From positions 1-26,773 of the forward strand of contig DKUB01000022.1 in the NCBI GenBank assembly GCA_002490465.1: a DNA stretch of 26,773 nucleotides, read 5' to 3'. This document shows, piece after piece, positions 1-7,907 of this stretch. Position numbers and translations under genes: made by a program. The number at the start of each line of letters is the position of its first letter. Positions within the stretch are counted from its first letter, which is position 1. Source of the stretch: Lachnoclostridium sp. UBA7215 (lineage in GTDB: Bacteria; Bacillota; Clostridia; Lachnospirales; Lachnospiraceae). The notes beneath the pieces are model-generated. The model saw only the letters and a program-made list of their open reading frames with translations. It was not told the origin of the DNA and did no database searches.

Positions 1-65
1 TGATGGGAATCGAACCCACGTATCTAGCTTGGAAGGCTAGTGTTCTACCATTGAACTACACCCGC
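1..65 (-). tRNA. tRNA-Gly (anticodon TCC), 3' end cut by window edge
   Basis: Read on the minus strand from 65 down to 1, the sequence folds as a tRNA. It starts GCGGGTG, has a D-arm with AGTTCAATGGTAGAAC, an anticodon arm CTAGC-CTTCCAA-GCTAG with TCC in the middle, and a T-arm GTGGG-TTCGATT-CCCAT. The 3' acceptor strand and CCA lie outside the window, so the gene is partial here. It follows tRNA-Pro by about 50 bp on the same strand and is probably co-transcribed with it from the promoter at 280-308. Confidence 0.95.
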
Positions 66-115
66 AAAAACCGAATTTTCAGTAAGATGTAAATGACCGG
101 AGAAGCCGTCATTTA

Positions 116-191
<76 letters not shown>

Positions 192-279
192 TAACCAGGT
201 ACTGATGAGCGCTGTCACACATTGCGCTCCAACTTATTATAATGTACCTTTTTACGTCTCTTTCCGTGACGCAAAATCT

Positions 280-308
280 ATTATATTATAGAAAGCCGGG
301 CTTGTCAA
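280..308 (-). promoter_or_regulatory. Consensus promoter for the tRNA-Pro/tRNA-Gly cluster
   Basis: On the minus strand a perfect -35 TTGACA (303-308) is followed after 17 bp by a perfect -10 TATAAT (280-285). Predicted transcription starts near 273 and runs into tRNA-Pro at 191. A second TATAAT overlaps at 285-290 but gives poorer spacing. A match to both hexamers fits a strongly expressed stable-RNA promoter. Confidence 0.85.
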
Positions 309-375
309 CCTGTTTTTTCTGTGCCATTTCCCCAGAAAAAAAAACTTTTTTTTAAAAATGCAACTTTTTTCTTTT

Positions 376-381
376 TATAAT
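376..381 (+). promoter_or_regulatory. Probable -10 box upstream of the LRR protein gene
   Basis: A TATAAT hexamer lies about 40 bp before the start codon at 422, in a very A/T-rich stretch. No convincing -35 element stands 16-18 bp upstream (the region is an A/T run), so this is only a partial promoter call. Confidence 0.4.
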
Positions 382-421
382 CGTTATATAGGTAAATACA
401 AAATTATGGGAGGTAATGGGT

Positions 422-1741
422 ATGAAAAAAACAATAATCACATGGGGGCTTGTGTCTGCGCTTGCCCTGTCGACAGTAACATCACCTGTTGTCAGCACTG
501 TCAGCTTTGCGGAGGAAGCCGTGGAACTGGAGGAGAATGGCTTCCACTATATTGTAAATGAAGGAGCGTCAGGGAGGACAGCATGCATTCATTACTATGA
601 CGGACCGGAGGAGAAATTATCTGTTCCGGATACCCTCGGCGGTATTCCGGTGACGGAGATTCGTTTTAACGGCATCCAGAACCGGGATAAGATTACGGAA
701 ATCAATCTGCCAAAAAGTATGGTGGCAACAGAGCCGCTTTATACATCTCTTTCTTATCTGAAGCATCTGTCTACCATCACAGTAGCAGATGACAACCCCG
801 AACTGACAGCGAAAGACGGCGTACTTTTTACCAAAGATTTCAGTGTGCTGGCAGTATATCCGGTAGCAAAAACAGATGCTAGCTACACGGAGCCGGATAC
901 GGTAAAAATGAGTTATGGCTTTTCGTCCAATCGTTATTTGAAGGAGGTTACCTTTTCGTCAAATGAGAAATATACCGTGCCCGGTCTCTGTGGGTTCTCC
1001 TCCATTGAAAAGGCTATCATTCCGCCAAACGTTACAAAAATTGATGAATCCGCTTTTGAAAGCTGTGCTAACCTGAAAGAAATCCAGTGGGGTGGCAATG
1101 AAACGAGAATCGGCCTGAACGCATTTTATAATTGTGGTTCACTGACAGATGTGACTCTACCAGAATCTGTAACGGAGCTATCAGCTTATGCCTTTTTCTC
1201 CTGCAAGGGGCTAAAAAGCATCAAACTCCCATCCGGGCTGACATCTATCGGAGGGCATGCCTTCGCTTATGCTACCTCTCTGGAAAAGATTACGATTCCA
1301 GACAGTGTGCTGAAAATCGGCTATTCAGCATTTAGCCACTGTAAGGCAAAAATCAAAAAAGCGCCTTATTTAAAGAAGATTGCCCATAAGTTCGTCGAGA
1401 CCGGGGATGTCTCATACACCTATTCCGCAAAAGCAAAGGTGACAAAAAAAGGAAAAACGAAAAATTATGCAGCAGGAAATATTACAGGGATTAAAGCCAA
1501 CAAAAAAACTGTAAACGTCAAAAAGGGGAAGAACACTGCTTTAAAAACAGTTGTTTTTATCAATAAAAAGAAAAAAGGAACACTGGATTCTTCTATTCTT
1601 TCTTACAGTTCAGACAATAAGTCAGTGGCAAAAGTCACGAAAAAAGGCGTTGTCAGGGGTTTGAAAAAAGGCACGGTAAAAATACGGATAAAGCTGCGGA
1701 CAACAGGAGAGAGTTACCAGGTAAAAGTAAGGGTGAAGTGA
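422..1741 (+). CDS. Secreted BspA-type leucine-rich-repeat protein with C-terminal Ig-like domain
   Basis: Start chosen at 422 because GGGAGG (408-413) is 8 nt upstream; the ATG at 416 would be only 2 nt from it. The protein is 439 aa. It begins with a signal peptide (MKK, hydrophobic core, probable cleavage near SFA-EE). The middle carries BspA/TpLRR (LRR_5) repeats, for example LPESVTELSAYAFFSCKGLK and IPDSVLKIGYSAFSHC. After about residue 345 comes a Lys-rich domain (KANKKTVNVKKGK ... SVAKVTKKGVVRGLKKGTVKI) that looks like a bacterial Ig-like (Big_2) fold. Such proteins are exported or surface-associated and often bind host or matrix molecules; that role is inferred from the family. No LPXTG anchor is seen; the basic C-terminus may hold it to the wall by charge. 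It is monocistronic and convergent with the ABC genes. Confidence 0.85.
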   Translation: MKKTIITWGLVSALALSTVTSPVVSTVSFAEEAVELEENGFHYIVNEGASGRTACIHYYDGPEEKLSVPDTLGGIPVTEIRFNGIQNRDKITEINLPKSMVATEPLYTSLSYLKHLSTITVADDNPELTAKDGVLFTKDFSVLAVYPVAKTDASYTEPDTVKMSYGFSSNRYLKEVTFSSNEKYTVPGLCGFSSIEKAIIPPNVTKIDESAFESCANLKEIQWGGNETRIGLNAFYNCGSLTDVTLPESVTELSAYAFFSCKGLKSIKLPSGLTSIGGHAFAYATSLEKITIPDSVLKIGYSAFSHCKAKIKKAPYLKKIAHKFVETGDVSYTYSAKAKVTKKGKTKNYAAGNITGIKANKKTVNVKKGKNTALKTVVFINKKKKGTLDSSILSYSSDNKSVAKVTKKGVVRGLKKGTVKIRIKLRTTGESYQVKVRVK

Positions 1742-1766
1742 GAATTCGACAATTGCAGACACAAAA

Positions 1767-1785
1767 GGGGGCGTAAACCGCCCCC
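1767..1785 (-). terminator. GC-rich hairpin between convergent genes
   Basis: GGGGGCG (1767-1773) pairs perfectly with CGCCCCC (1779-1785) around a 5-nt loop. On the minus strand the stem is followed by TTTTG, so it suits the end of the ABC transporter operon (stop at 1792). On the plus strand the trailing T tract is weak, but the hairpin may also serve the LRR gene. Confidence 0.65.
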
Positions 1786-1791
1786 TGGCAT

Positions 1792-3585
1792 TTACCCCTT
1801 ATTCACAAGGGCATAGTACAGCCCTTTGCTCTGCAATAGCTCCTCATGGCTTCCATCCTCCAGAATTCCTTTGTCGTCTATATACAAAATCCTGTCAGCA
1901 TTTTTAATTGTAGAGAGACGATGGGCAATGACAAAACTGGTCTTCCCCTTTAACACCGTCGAGAACATTTTCTGAATCAGTTTTTCCGTCTCCGTATCAA
2001 TGTTACTGGTTGCCTCGTCCAGAATAATAATATCCGGATTTTTCAAAATCAGCCTTGCAAAGGACAAAAGCTGCCGTTCCCCGCCGGAAAGCTCATTCCC
2101 CTGACTGGAAATGACGGTGTGATACCCGTCCGGCTTCTTCATAATAAAGTCATGGGCAAATACCTTCTTCGCCGCCTCTATGCACTCCTCGTCCGTTGCC
2201 TCGGGTTTGGAAAAACGGATATTTTCAATAATCTCTCCACGAAAGAGGAACGTATCCTGCATCATAACGCCAACACGCTCTCTGAGGGAATCCAATGTCA
2301 CATCACGAATATCCGTACCGTCAATCCGAATCTGCCCGCTGTCAATATCATAAAAACGGCTGATAAGGCTGACGATCGTCGTCTTGCCTGCGCCAGTAGG
2401 ACCAACAAGGGCAATCATCTGTCCCGGCTTAACTTCCAAATCAACATGCTCAAGTACAGGAACGCCTTTTATATAGGAAAAGGTCACGTCATGGAAATCC
2501 ACTTCCCCTTTCGTCACAACAAGTTCCCTGGCATCTCTCTTTTCCACAATCTCACTTTCTGTATCCAACACTTCAAATATGCGCTCCACATTGGAAGTCA
2601 CGTTTGTAATAGACTGCAGCCTCTGGCAGATGACATAGAGTGAATTGGAAAATCTCTGCATATAGGTTGTCACGGCAACGAGAGCTCCGAGCGTCAGCTC
2701 CGCCCCTATATTATGCGTAATGATAAAGAGGACAGTGAGATACATCGCCACCGAACATATAATCCGGACTCCTGCCCAGGACAGCGGGAAAAACATCTCA
2801 CGGAACGTTGTTGTCCTCATAAATGCTTTATGGTACTGTTCCGAGAGCTCCTCATAAATTTTGTTGTTCAGCTCCTCACGGTTAAATGCTTTAATAACCT
2901 CCAGACCGTTGATATCCTCTGCGACAAACGCCGTGCGGTTACTCTGTTTGTTCCGGTCAATCCTCATGCGGTTGTGCAGCGCCTTTGCAATAACCCAAAG
3001 CACAATTCCGAGAGGAATACTCACAATTACTGCCATGACAGCCATACGGACCTCAACAAAACATATACAAATCAGTGTGAGTATCATAATAAATACGCAC
3101 TCAATAACGCGGGTCATATCATTAATAAAGAAATTTGCCACCTCATCCGTATAATTGGTTATGCGGATCAGTATTTTTCCTGTCGGCCTGCTGTCATAAT
3201 AATCAAAACTCAGCTCCATCAGTTTTTCAAACAAGTCCTCACGGAGTTTGCATACAATGTTATTTCCCAGTGTAGTTGACGCCTTTGAAGTGATAAATCC
3301 GGCAAAAACAGAACCGAGACTTAACGTAAGCCACATACTGAGAAAAAATACCGTCAGGCTTAGTACATCATTTGGCACTATCCCCTCCTGCGGCAATACC
3401 TCATTAATAATCTTCATATTAATTGCCGTCGGCACTAATGACAGAAAACTCGAACCAATCATAAGAAGGATTACTTTTAAATACTCCCATTTATATTCTG
3501 CCGCATAGGACACCAGGCGCTTCAGCATAAACCCGTTGAACTTTTCCTGAATCAATTCATCTTCATAATATAAGTTCCTACTCAC
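1792..3585 (-). CDS. ABC exporter half-transporter, canonical ATPase site
   Basis: This is a 597-aa fused membrane-ATPase half-transporter of the multidrug/peptide exporter type. An N-terminal six-helix membrane domain (about residues 20-325) is followed by a nucleotide-binding domain: Walker A GPTGAGKT (about 395), signature LSGGE (about 498), Walker B IIILDEATS with the catalytic Glu, and H-loop IAHR. The likely start is GTG at 3585, placed 9 nt after GGAGG and overlapping the previous gene's stop as GTGAGTAG. The longer frame to 3630 has no better ribosome site and would overlap by 53 bp. It is coupled to its upstream partner, and together they look like a heterodimeric exporter (BmrCD/LmrCD/TM287-288 type). 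The substrate is unknown. Confidence 0.88.
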   Translation of the reverse strand: MSRNLYYEDELIQEKFNGFMLKRLVSYAAEYKWEYLKVILLMIGSSFLSLVPTAINMKIINEVLPQEGIVPNDVLSLTVFFLSMWLTLSLGSVFAGFITSKASTTLGNNIVCKLREDLFEKLMELSFDYYDSRPTGKILIRITNYTDEVANFFINDMTRVIECVFIMILTLICICFVEVRMAVMAVIVSIPLGIVLWVIAKALHNRMRIDRNKQSNRTAFVAEDINGLEVIKAFNREELNNKIYEELSEQYHKAFMRTTTFREMFFPLSWAGVRIICSVAMYLTVLFIITHNIGAELTLGALVAVTTYMQRFSNSLYVICQRLQSITNVTSNVERIFEVLDTESEIVEKRDARELVVTKGEVDFHDVTFSYIKGVPVLEHVDLEVKPGQMIALVGPTGAGKTTIVSLISRFYDIDSGQIRIDGTDIRDVTLDSLRERVGVMMQDTFLFRGEIIENIRFSKPEATDEECIEAAKKVFAHDFIMKKPDGYHTVISSQGNELSGGERQLLSFARLILKNPDIIILDEATSNIDTETEKLIQKMFSTVLKGKTSFVIAHRLSTIKNADRILYIDDKGILEDGSHEELLQSKGLYYALVNKG

Positions 3586-5380
3586 TGACAAACACCTCCT
3601 TATCCATCTGCTGCCGGTAAATATCTGCATATCGGCCGTTTAACGCCATCAGCTCCTCAAAATTTCCCCTCTCCACAATTTTCCCGGAATCCATAAAGAT
3701 AATCTCATCAAAGTCCCTTAGCGCCATTGCACGGTGAGTCGCCATAAGCAGCGTTTTTTCTTTGAAATATTTATTCAGGCTTTTAAAAATTTTACTCTCC
3801 GTCTCAATATCAAGCGCGCTGGTACAGTCGTCAAGAATGGTTACCGGCGCATTTTTCAAAAGCGCCCTGGCAATTGCCACACGCTGTTTCTGGCCCCCGG
3901 ACAGGCCAAATCCTTTTTCCCCGATAATGGTCTGGTAGCCATCCGGCATCGCATCCGCAAATTCGCTGACCTGTGCCGTCTGACCGCAGGAAATCACCTC
4001 GTCTTCCGGTGCATCCGGGTTATAATAGGCAATATTTGCCGCAATCGTATTAGAAAATAAAAAGACATTCTGCATCGCATATCCATATGTTCTTGCAATC
4101 TCTCCCCTGTCGTATGTCTTAATATCTTTCCCGTCAATGGTAATTGAGCCGCTGTCAATTTCCTCAAACGCCTGAATAACACGGAGCAGAACGGACTTTC
4201 CGCTTCCCGTTTTTCCCATAATGCCGATTTTCTTTCCGTAAGGAATGTCAAGGGAAATATCCTCTAATAATTCATTCTCCCCCGCTTTTGCCGATACACC
4301 GGACAATGTGATATGGGGCTCCCGGGATACCGGCTCCGTACCATAGCTTGCCAGAATCTCATCTTTTTTATCCAACAGGCCGAAGACCCTGTCAACACTG
4401 ACTTTCTGCCCCTGCATATCCGCAGAGTAAAAAATGATATCCACAAAATTTCCGCAAATGGCAAGCAGATAGGACAAAAATGCCGCATACTCTCCGCTCG
4501 TCATCTGAAACTTTGTGGCAAGATAAATACTAATCGCCATGCTGATTAACATAACAAACTGGTCTACAGTATCAAAGGCCATAAAGTATTTGAACCGTTT
4601 CACTCCAAAGGATGTGGAGAAGTCCCGCAAATCCTCACTTCGCTTATTAAAGCGCTCTCTGCGCATTTCCTCTCTCGCATAGGACTTAATGGTTCGGATT
4701 CCATAAATGCTTTCCTGTGTCTCTGTGTTCAGCTCGGAATTTTTCCCCCACAGCTTTTCATACATCACCTTGCAGAGTTTCAGAAAACCGCGGGTAATCA
4801 GCGCAAAAAATACAAGGGTAAAAAGGGGCGCAAGCATCAGCCCGATATGAATCCTCGAAAGCATATAAGATGCCACCACGATGTAAAAAATGGCATCCGT
4901 CATAAACGGCACGGTAGCCACATGAAAATTCCGTATGTTGTCTGCATCCGAGTTTACAATAGTAATTAAATCCCCGGAGCTGTAATCCTTCAGAAGCGGT
5001 TCTCCAAAAGAATTGATTTTTTTTAATATGTCTCCGCGCAAAACATTATCACACTTAATCGAAAAATAATGCGCCATATTCCACCGCGCATAAAATGTGA
5101 TAAAGTACAGCAGCAGAATGAGCAGGAATACCCCTACTAATACCGTCATCATCTCCCATAAGTTTCCTGCCGGAATATCCTCAATCAAGAAAGAAAAAAT
5201 ACTGCTGTTTGCCTGCGGACTCTTCCCAAGCGCCGGATTAATTACATTATCAACAATCAATGTGACAATCTGCGGCTCAACAAGGCCCACTACCCCCTGC
5301 ATCAGGCCAAAACAGATACACACAAATAAAACTCCATAAATCCGCCCATAATATGGATACGCCTTTTTTAATACTCTCAT
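3578..5380 (-). CDS. ABC exporter half-transporter, degenerate ATPase site
   Basis: A 600-aa partner of the downstream half-transporter, with a membrane domain (about residues 15-320) and an ATPase domain. Walker A is GKTGSGKS (about 388), the signature is LSGGQ (about 491) and the H-loop is ATHR. Walker B reads VTILDDCTS: the usual catalytic Glu is Asp. One degenerate plus one canonical half is the hallmark of heterodimeric type IV exporters. Start at 5380 is preferred: AGGAG stands 4 nt upstream, while the ATG at 5392 has no ribosome site. It lies 22 bp after the hisC stop on the same strand, so the three genes probably form an operon. Confidence 0.88.
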   Translation of the reverse strand: MRVLKKAYPYYGRIYGVLFVCICFGLMQGVVGLVEPQIVTLIVDNVINPALGKSPQANSSIFSFLIEDIPAGNLWEMMTVLVGVFLLILLLYFITFYARWNMAHYFSIKCDNVLRGDILKKINSFGEPLLKDYSSGDLITIVNSDADNIRNFHVATVPFMTDAIFYIVVASYMLSRIHIGLMLAPLFTLVFFALITRGFLKLCKVMYEKLWGKNSELNTETQESIYGIRTIKSYAREEMRRERFNKRSEDLRDFSTSFGVKRFKYFMAFDTVDQFVMLISMAISIYLATKFQMTSGEYAAFLSYLLAICGNFVDIIFYSADMQGQKVSVDRVFGLLDKKDEILASYGTEPVSREPHITLSGVSAKAGENELLEDISLDIPYGKKIGIMGKTGSGKSVLLRVIQAFEEIDSGSITIDGKDIKTYDRGEIARTYGYAMQNVFLFSNTIAANIAYYNPDAPEDEVISCGQTAQVSEFADAMPDGYQTIIGEKGFGLSGGQKQRVAIARALLKNAPVTILDDCTSALDIETESKIFKSLNKYFKEKTLLMATHRAMALRDFDEIIFMDSGKIVERGNFEELMALNGRYADIYRQQMDKEVFVSE

Positions 5381-5402
5381 TGTACTCCTCATTTCAAAAC
5401 AT

Positions 5403-6458
5403 TTACGTTAAAATGTCATCTATCGCCTTTATCAGCTTGTCCATCTGCTCATCCGTGCCAACCGTGATTCTCAGATAATCCCGAATCCGCTCTCCATTAA
5501 AATGGCGGACATAGATTTTCTTTTCACAGAGCTTCTCAAACAGCTCTCCCCCGGACATTTTATCGGTCCTCGCAAAGAGAAAGTTTGTCTGGGACGGCAG
5601 CACGGCAAATCCCCGCTGCTCCAATTCGCCTTTTATGCGCTCGCGTGTTGCCACGATTTTATTCAAATTATCCTGAAAATAGTTTTCGTCTTTTAGGGAC
5701 GCGGCGCCAATGCGAATTGCCTCCTGTGACATTGTATAGGAATTAATTGATTCTTTTATTTCCGTCAGTGCCTGAATCAGGCGTTTATTTCCCATGGCAA
5801 ATCCGATACGCATCCCGGCCAGGGAACGGGATTTTGAATACGTCCTCACAACAAGGAGATTTTCATACTGCTCAAGCAACGGCAGTACAGTCTCCCCGCC
5901 AAAATCGACATACGCTTCATCCACAATAACAATAACATCCTGATTGGCCTGAATAATCTCTTCTATAGCGGAACAGGACAGCCCAATGGAAGTCGGCGCA
6001 TTCGGATTGGCAATTACAATACCGCCATTTTCCCTTTTGTAATCCTCCGGACAAATGAGGAAATTTTCATCCAGCGGCGGACATTCATACGGAATGCGGT
6101 AAACATCTGCCCATACCGGATAAAATGAATATGTAATATCCGGAAAGAGAATCGGTTTTTTTGAATTGAAAAAGGTTAAAAAGGATAACGACAGCACATC
6201 ATCCGAACCAACACCAACAAAGACCTGTCCCTTTTCCAGTCCGTAATAGTTTTCTAATTCCCTCACAAGCTCACTGGCTGCCGGATCCGGATACAGTGCA
6301 AAGCGGTTTATATTTATATTCTTATGTGCCTCAAATACCCCTGGTGACGGCGGATAAGGGTTCTCATTTGTGTTTAATTTGATAATGCCCTCTTCCTGTG
6401 GCTGCTCACCCGGTACATAAGGTACTGTTCTCCTGATATTTTTTTCCCATTGGTTCAT
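5403..6458 (-). CDS. hisC: Histidinol-phosphate aminotransferase family (HisC-like)
   Basis: A 351-aa fold-type I PLP aminotransferase. Visible marks are KLNTNENPYPPSP near the N-terminus, GVGSDDVLSL, the NPNAPTS motif, DEAYVDF, and YSKSRSLAGMR, which holds the Schiff-base Lys (about residue 208). HisC transfers an amino group from glutamate to imidazole acetol phosphate in histidine synthesis; close relatives act on aromatic or other amino acids, so substrate identity is not certain. Start at 6458 has GGAGGGG just upstream, and the promoter at 6495-6523 excludes the longer frame to 6542. No other his gene is in the window; it sits ahead of two ABC exporter genes, which is unusual for a histidine gene. 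Confidence 0.82.
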   Translation of the reverse strand: MNQWEKNIRRTVPYVPGEQPQEEGIIKLNTNENPYPPSPGVFEAHKNININRFALYPDPAASELVRELENYYGLEKGQVFVGVGSDDVLSLSFLTFFNSKKPILFPDITYSFYPVWADVYRIPYECPPLDENFLICPEDYKRENGGIVIANPNAPTSIGLSCSAIEEIIQANQDVIVIVDEAYVDFGGETVLPLLEQYENLLVVRTYSKSRSLAGMRIGFAMGNKRLIQALTEIKESINSYTMSQEAIRIGAASLKDENYFQDNLNKIVATRERIKGELEQRGFAVLPSQTNFLFARTDKMSGGELFEKLCEKKIYVRHFNGERIRDYLRITVGTDEQMDKLIKAIDDILT

Positions 6459-6494
6459 AAAACCCCTCCACTCATGTATTCTTTTATCATTATG

Positions 6495-6523
6495 AATGTA
6501 ACCCATTTCCCTCTGCCTGTCAA
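6495..6523 (-). promoter_or_regulatory. Promoter for hisC-ABC operon
   Basis: On the minus strand a perfect -35 TTGACA (6518-6523) is followed after 17 bp by TACATT (6495-6500, 4 of 6 matches). Predicted start is near 6488, giving a leader of about 30 nt before the hisC ATG at 6458. It makes hisC independent of the interrupted protease gene upstream. Confidence 0.6.
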
Positions 6524-6538
6524 TATACCTGTAGGTTA

Positions 6539-7873
6539 TCATCCTGGTAAAAGACTCTCATAGGCATTTAGAACACCAAATCCCCATTCTGTATTCGGAT
6601 ATGGTACTCCCCGGGGAGTTACCCCCCGAATAAACACCTCTCGTAGTGCTATACCGCTGGAAACACCATACTGCTGCATAAATAATGCGGCAACCCCTGC
6701 CGAAAAGGCGGCAGCTACACCCGTCCCGCTCATTGTCCCATATTGATTTCTTGGATACGGTCCTACAATATTTACACCTGGTGCCACAATGTCCGGTTTT
6801 ACCATTCCAGATGTAGTAAATCCTCTGCTAGCCTGCAGATAAAGTGCATTTTCTACCACATCATAAGCAGATACGGTAAGTGTATACGTACCATTCCCCG
6901 GATTGCAAATGGTAATATCCGGATCCGGCTGCAAAAATTCCACAGGACTGGACAAAAATTCACGGATAGGGAGCCACATATTATATTTGGGATCATCAAA
7001 ATCTGATTTTACCCCGATTTTCCATATACCCGCACGGACAGACTGAAAACGGAACACAACAACCTGCTGCCTCGTCAGCTCCTGCGCCACGCCAAAATAA
7101 ATATCTACCACTGTATTTTCCGGCTGAAAACGATGTGAATACCTCTCCCCCGAGAGCGCACGAATTCCCTCTACGGTTTCTCCTCTTGGAGATGTAATGG
7201 ATAACTCCAAAGTCCCCGGTGTCTGCCACCAGAGCTGGGCCATAAACCCATCTATATTTTTTTCTACATTAATATTTATCACATCATTCCGCGTATGAAT
7301 CGAATGGTGATGTCTGGCATTTCCTTCATTGCCGGCACTGGAAACCATTGCCACACCTGATACCGCCGTATACCGCTCCATAAAAACAGTGAGATTTGTT
7401 CCCCCACTGTGAGTTCCCATATTAGAGCCAATGCCCAGACAAACGATCACTGGTTTGCGCTCCCTTTTGGCAACTTGCAAAATAAAAGAAATCCCTGCCA
7501 TGATATCATTTTCCTGAAAGGCATCTACATTTTCCGGAATGCCATAATAACGCCGATAACTTTTTTTCGCCTGTTTACATTTTACAAAGACAATCTCGGA
7601 CAAGGGGGCAACCCCTGAAAACCCTTCGCTTCTGTTCTCCCCTCCTGCTGCTACACCAGCCATGAATGTCCCATGCCCATTCGGGTCATTCGATGAAACA
7701 ATTTCATATGGGTTCTCTGATTCTAACGCCTGATTGATATCCTCTCTCTCAAATACCTGCCCATAGGGAAATGAAGTGCTGCCCTCCCCTTCTACAATTG
7801 TCTGGTCCCAAATGGAAACAATACGGGTCTGGCCGTCCGCACTCCGAAATGCTTCATGTATATAATCAATTCC
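6539..7873 (-). pseudogene. C-terminal part of a Csp-type subtilisin-like (S8) protein, split by the mobile element
   Basis: This encodes 443 codons of an S8-family protein starting at IDYIHEAF right at the element boundary. It contains the catalytic-His motif NGHGT (about 65 residues in), the oxyanion Asn in SSAGNEG, and a Csp-like inserted domain. The Ser motif reads TMSGTGVAAAF: the nucleophile Ser is Gly (codon GGT). The open frame runs upstream without a break to the junction at 7872-7873 and stops at a TGA (7895-7897) in the element. The only in-frame ATG (7663) lies after the catalytic His, so this piece alone cannot be a normal enzyme. Its other part is at 18635-18949; joined, they give 549 aa, a usual Csp length. 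Csp proteins activate cortex hydrolysis in clostridial spore germination (family knowledge). Confidence 0.88.
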
Positions 7874-7885
7874 CTCTTCTGTTAA
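7860..7885. other. Left attachment junction of the mobile element
   Basis: The host protease frame ends at 7871 and the element begins by 7874; the proposed 2-bp core is 7872-7873 (CC on plus, GG on minus). The element-side half-site is the 12 nt at 7874-7885, ending in TGTTAA on the plus strand. It mirrors the TTAACA half-site at the right end (18621-18632). The core was placed by requiring the two protease parts to join in frame. A 5-bp GGGAA common to both junctions is the longest shared string, but a crossover there would shift the frame. Confidence 0.75.
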
Positions 7886-7907
7886 ATTATTGCTTCAAAA
7901 ATATAAC

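Noticed and set aside
2119..3508. Plus-strand open frames opposite the ABC transporter gene
   Set aside because: They are antisense to a strongly supported gene and show no domain, ribosome site or sensible composition.
6459..6542. N-terminal extension of HisC to 6542
   Set aside because: It would cover its own promoter and lacks a ribosome site, and HisC proteins start near the MNQWEKNIRR segment.
7871..7875. GGGAA shared by both element ends as a 5-bp crossover core or target duplication
   Set aside because: Using it as the joint puts the two protease parts out of frame; the 2-bp GG core keeps them in frame and centres the symmetric attP.
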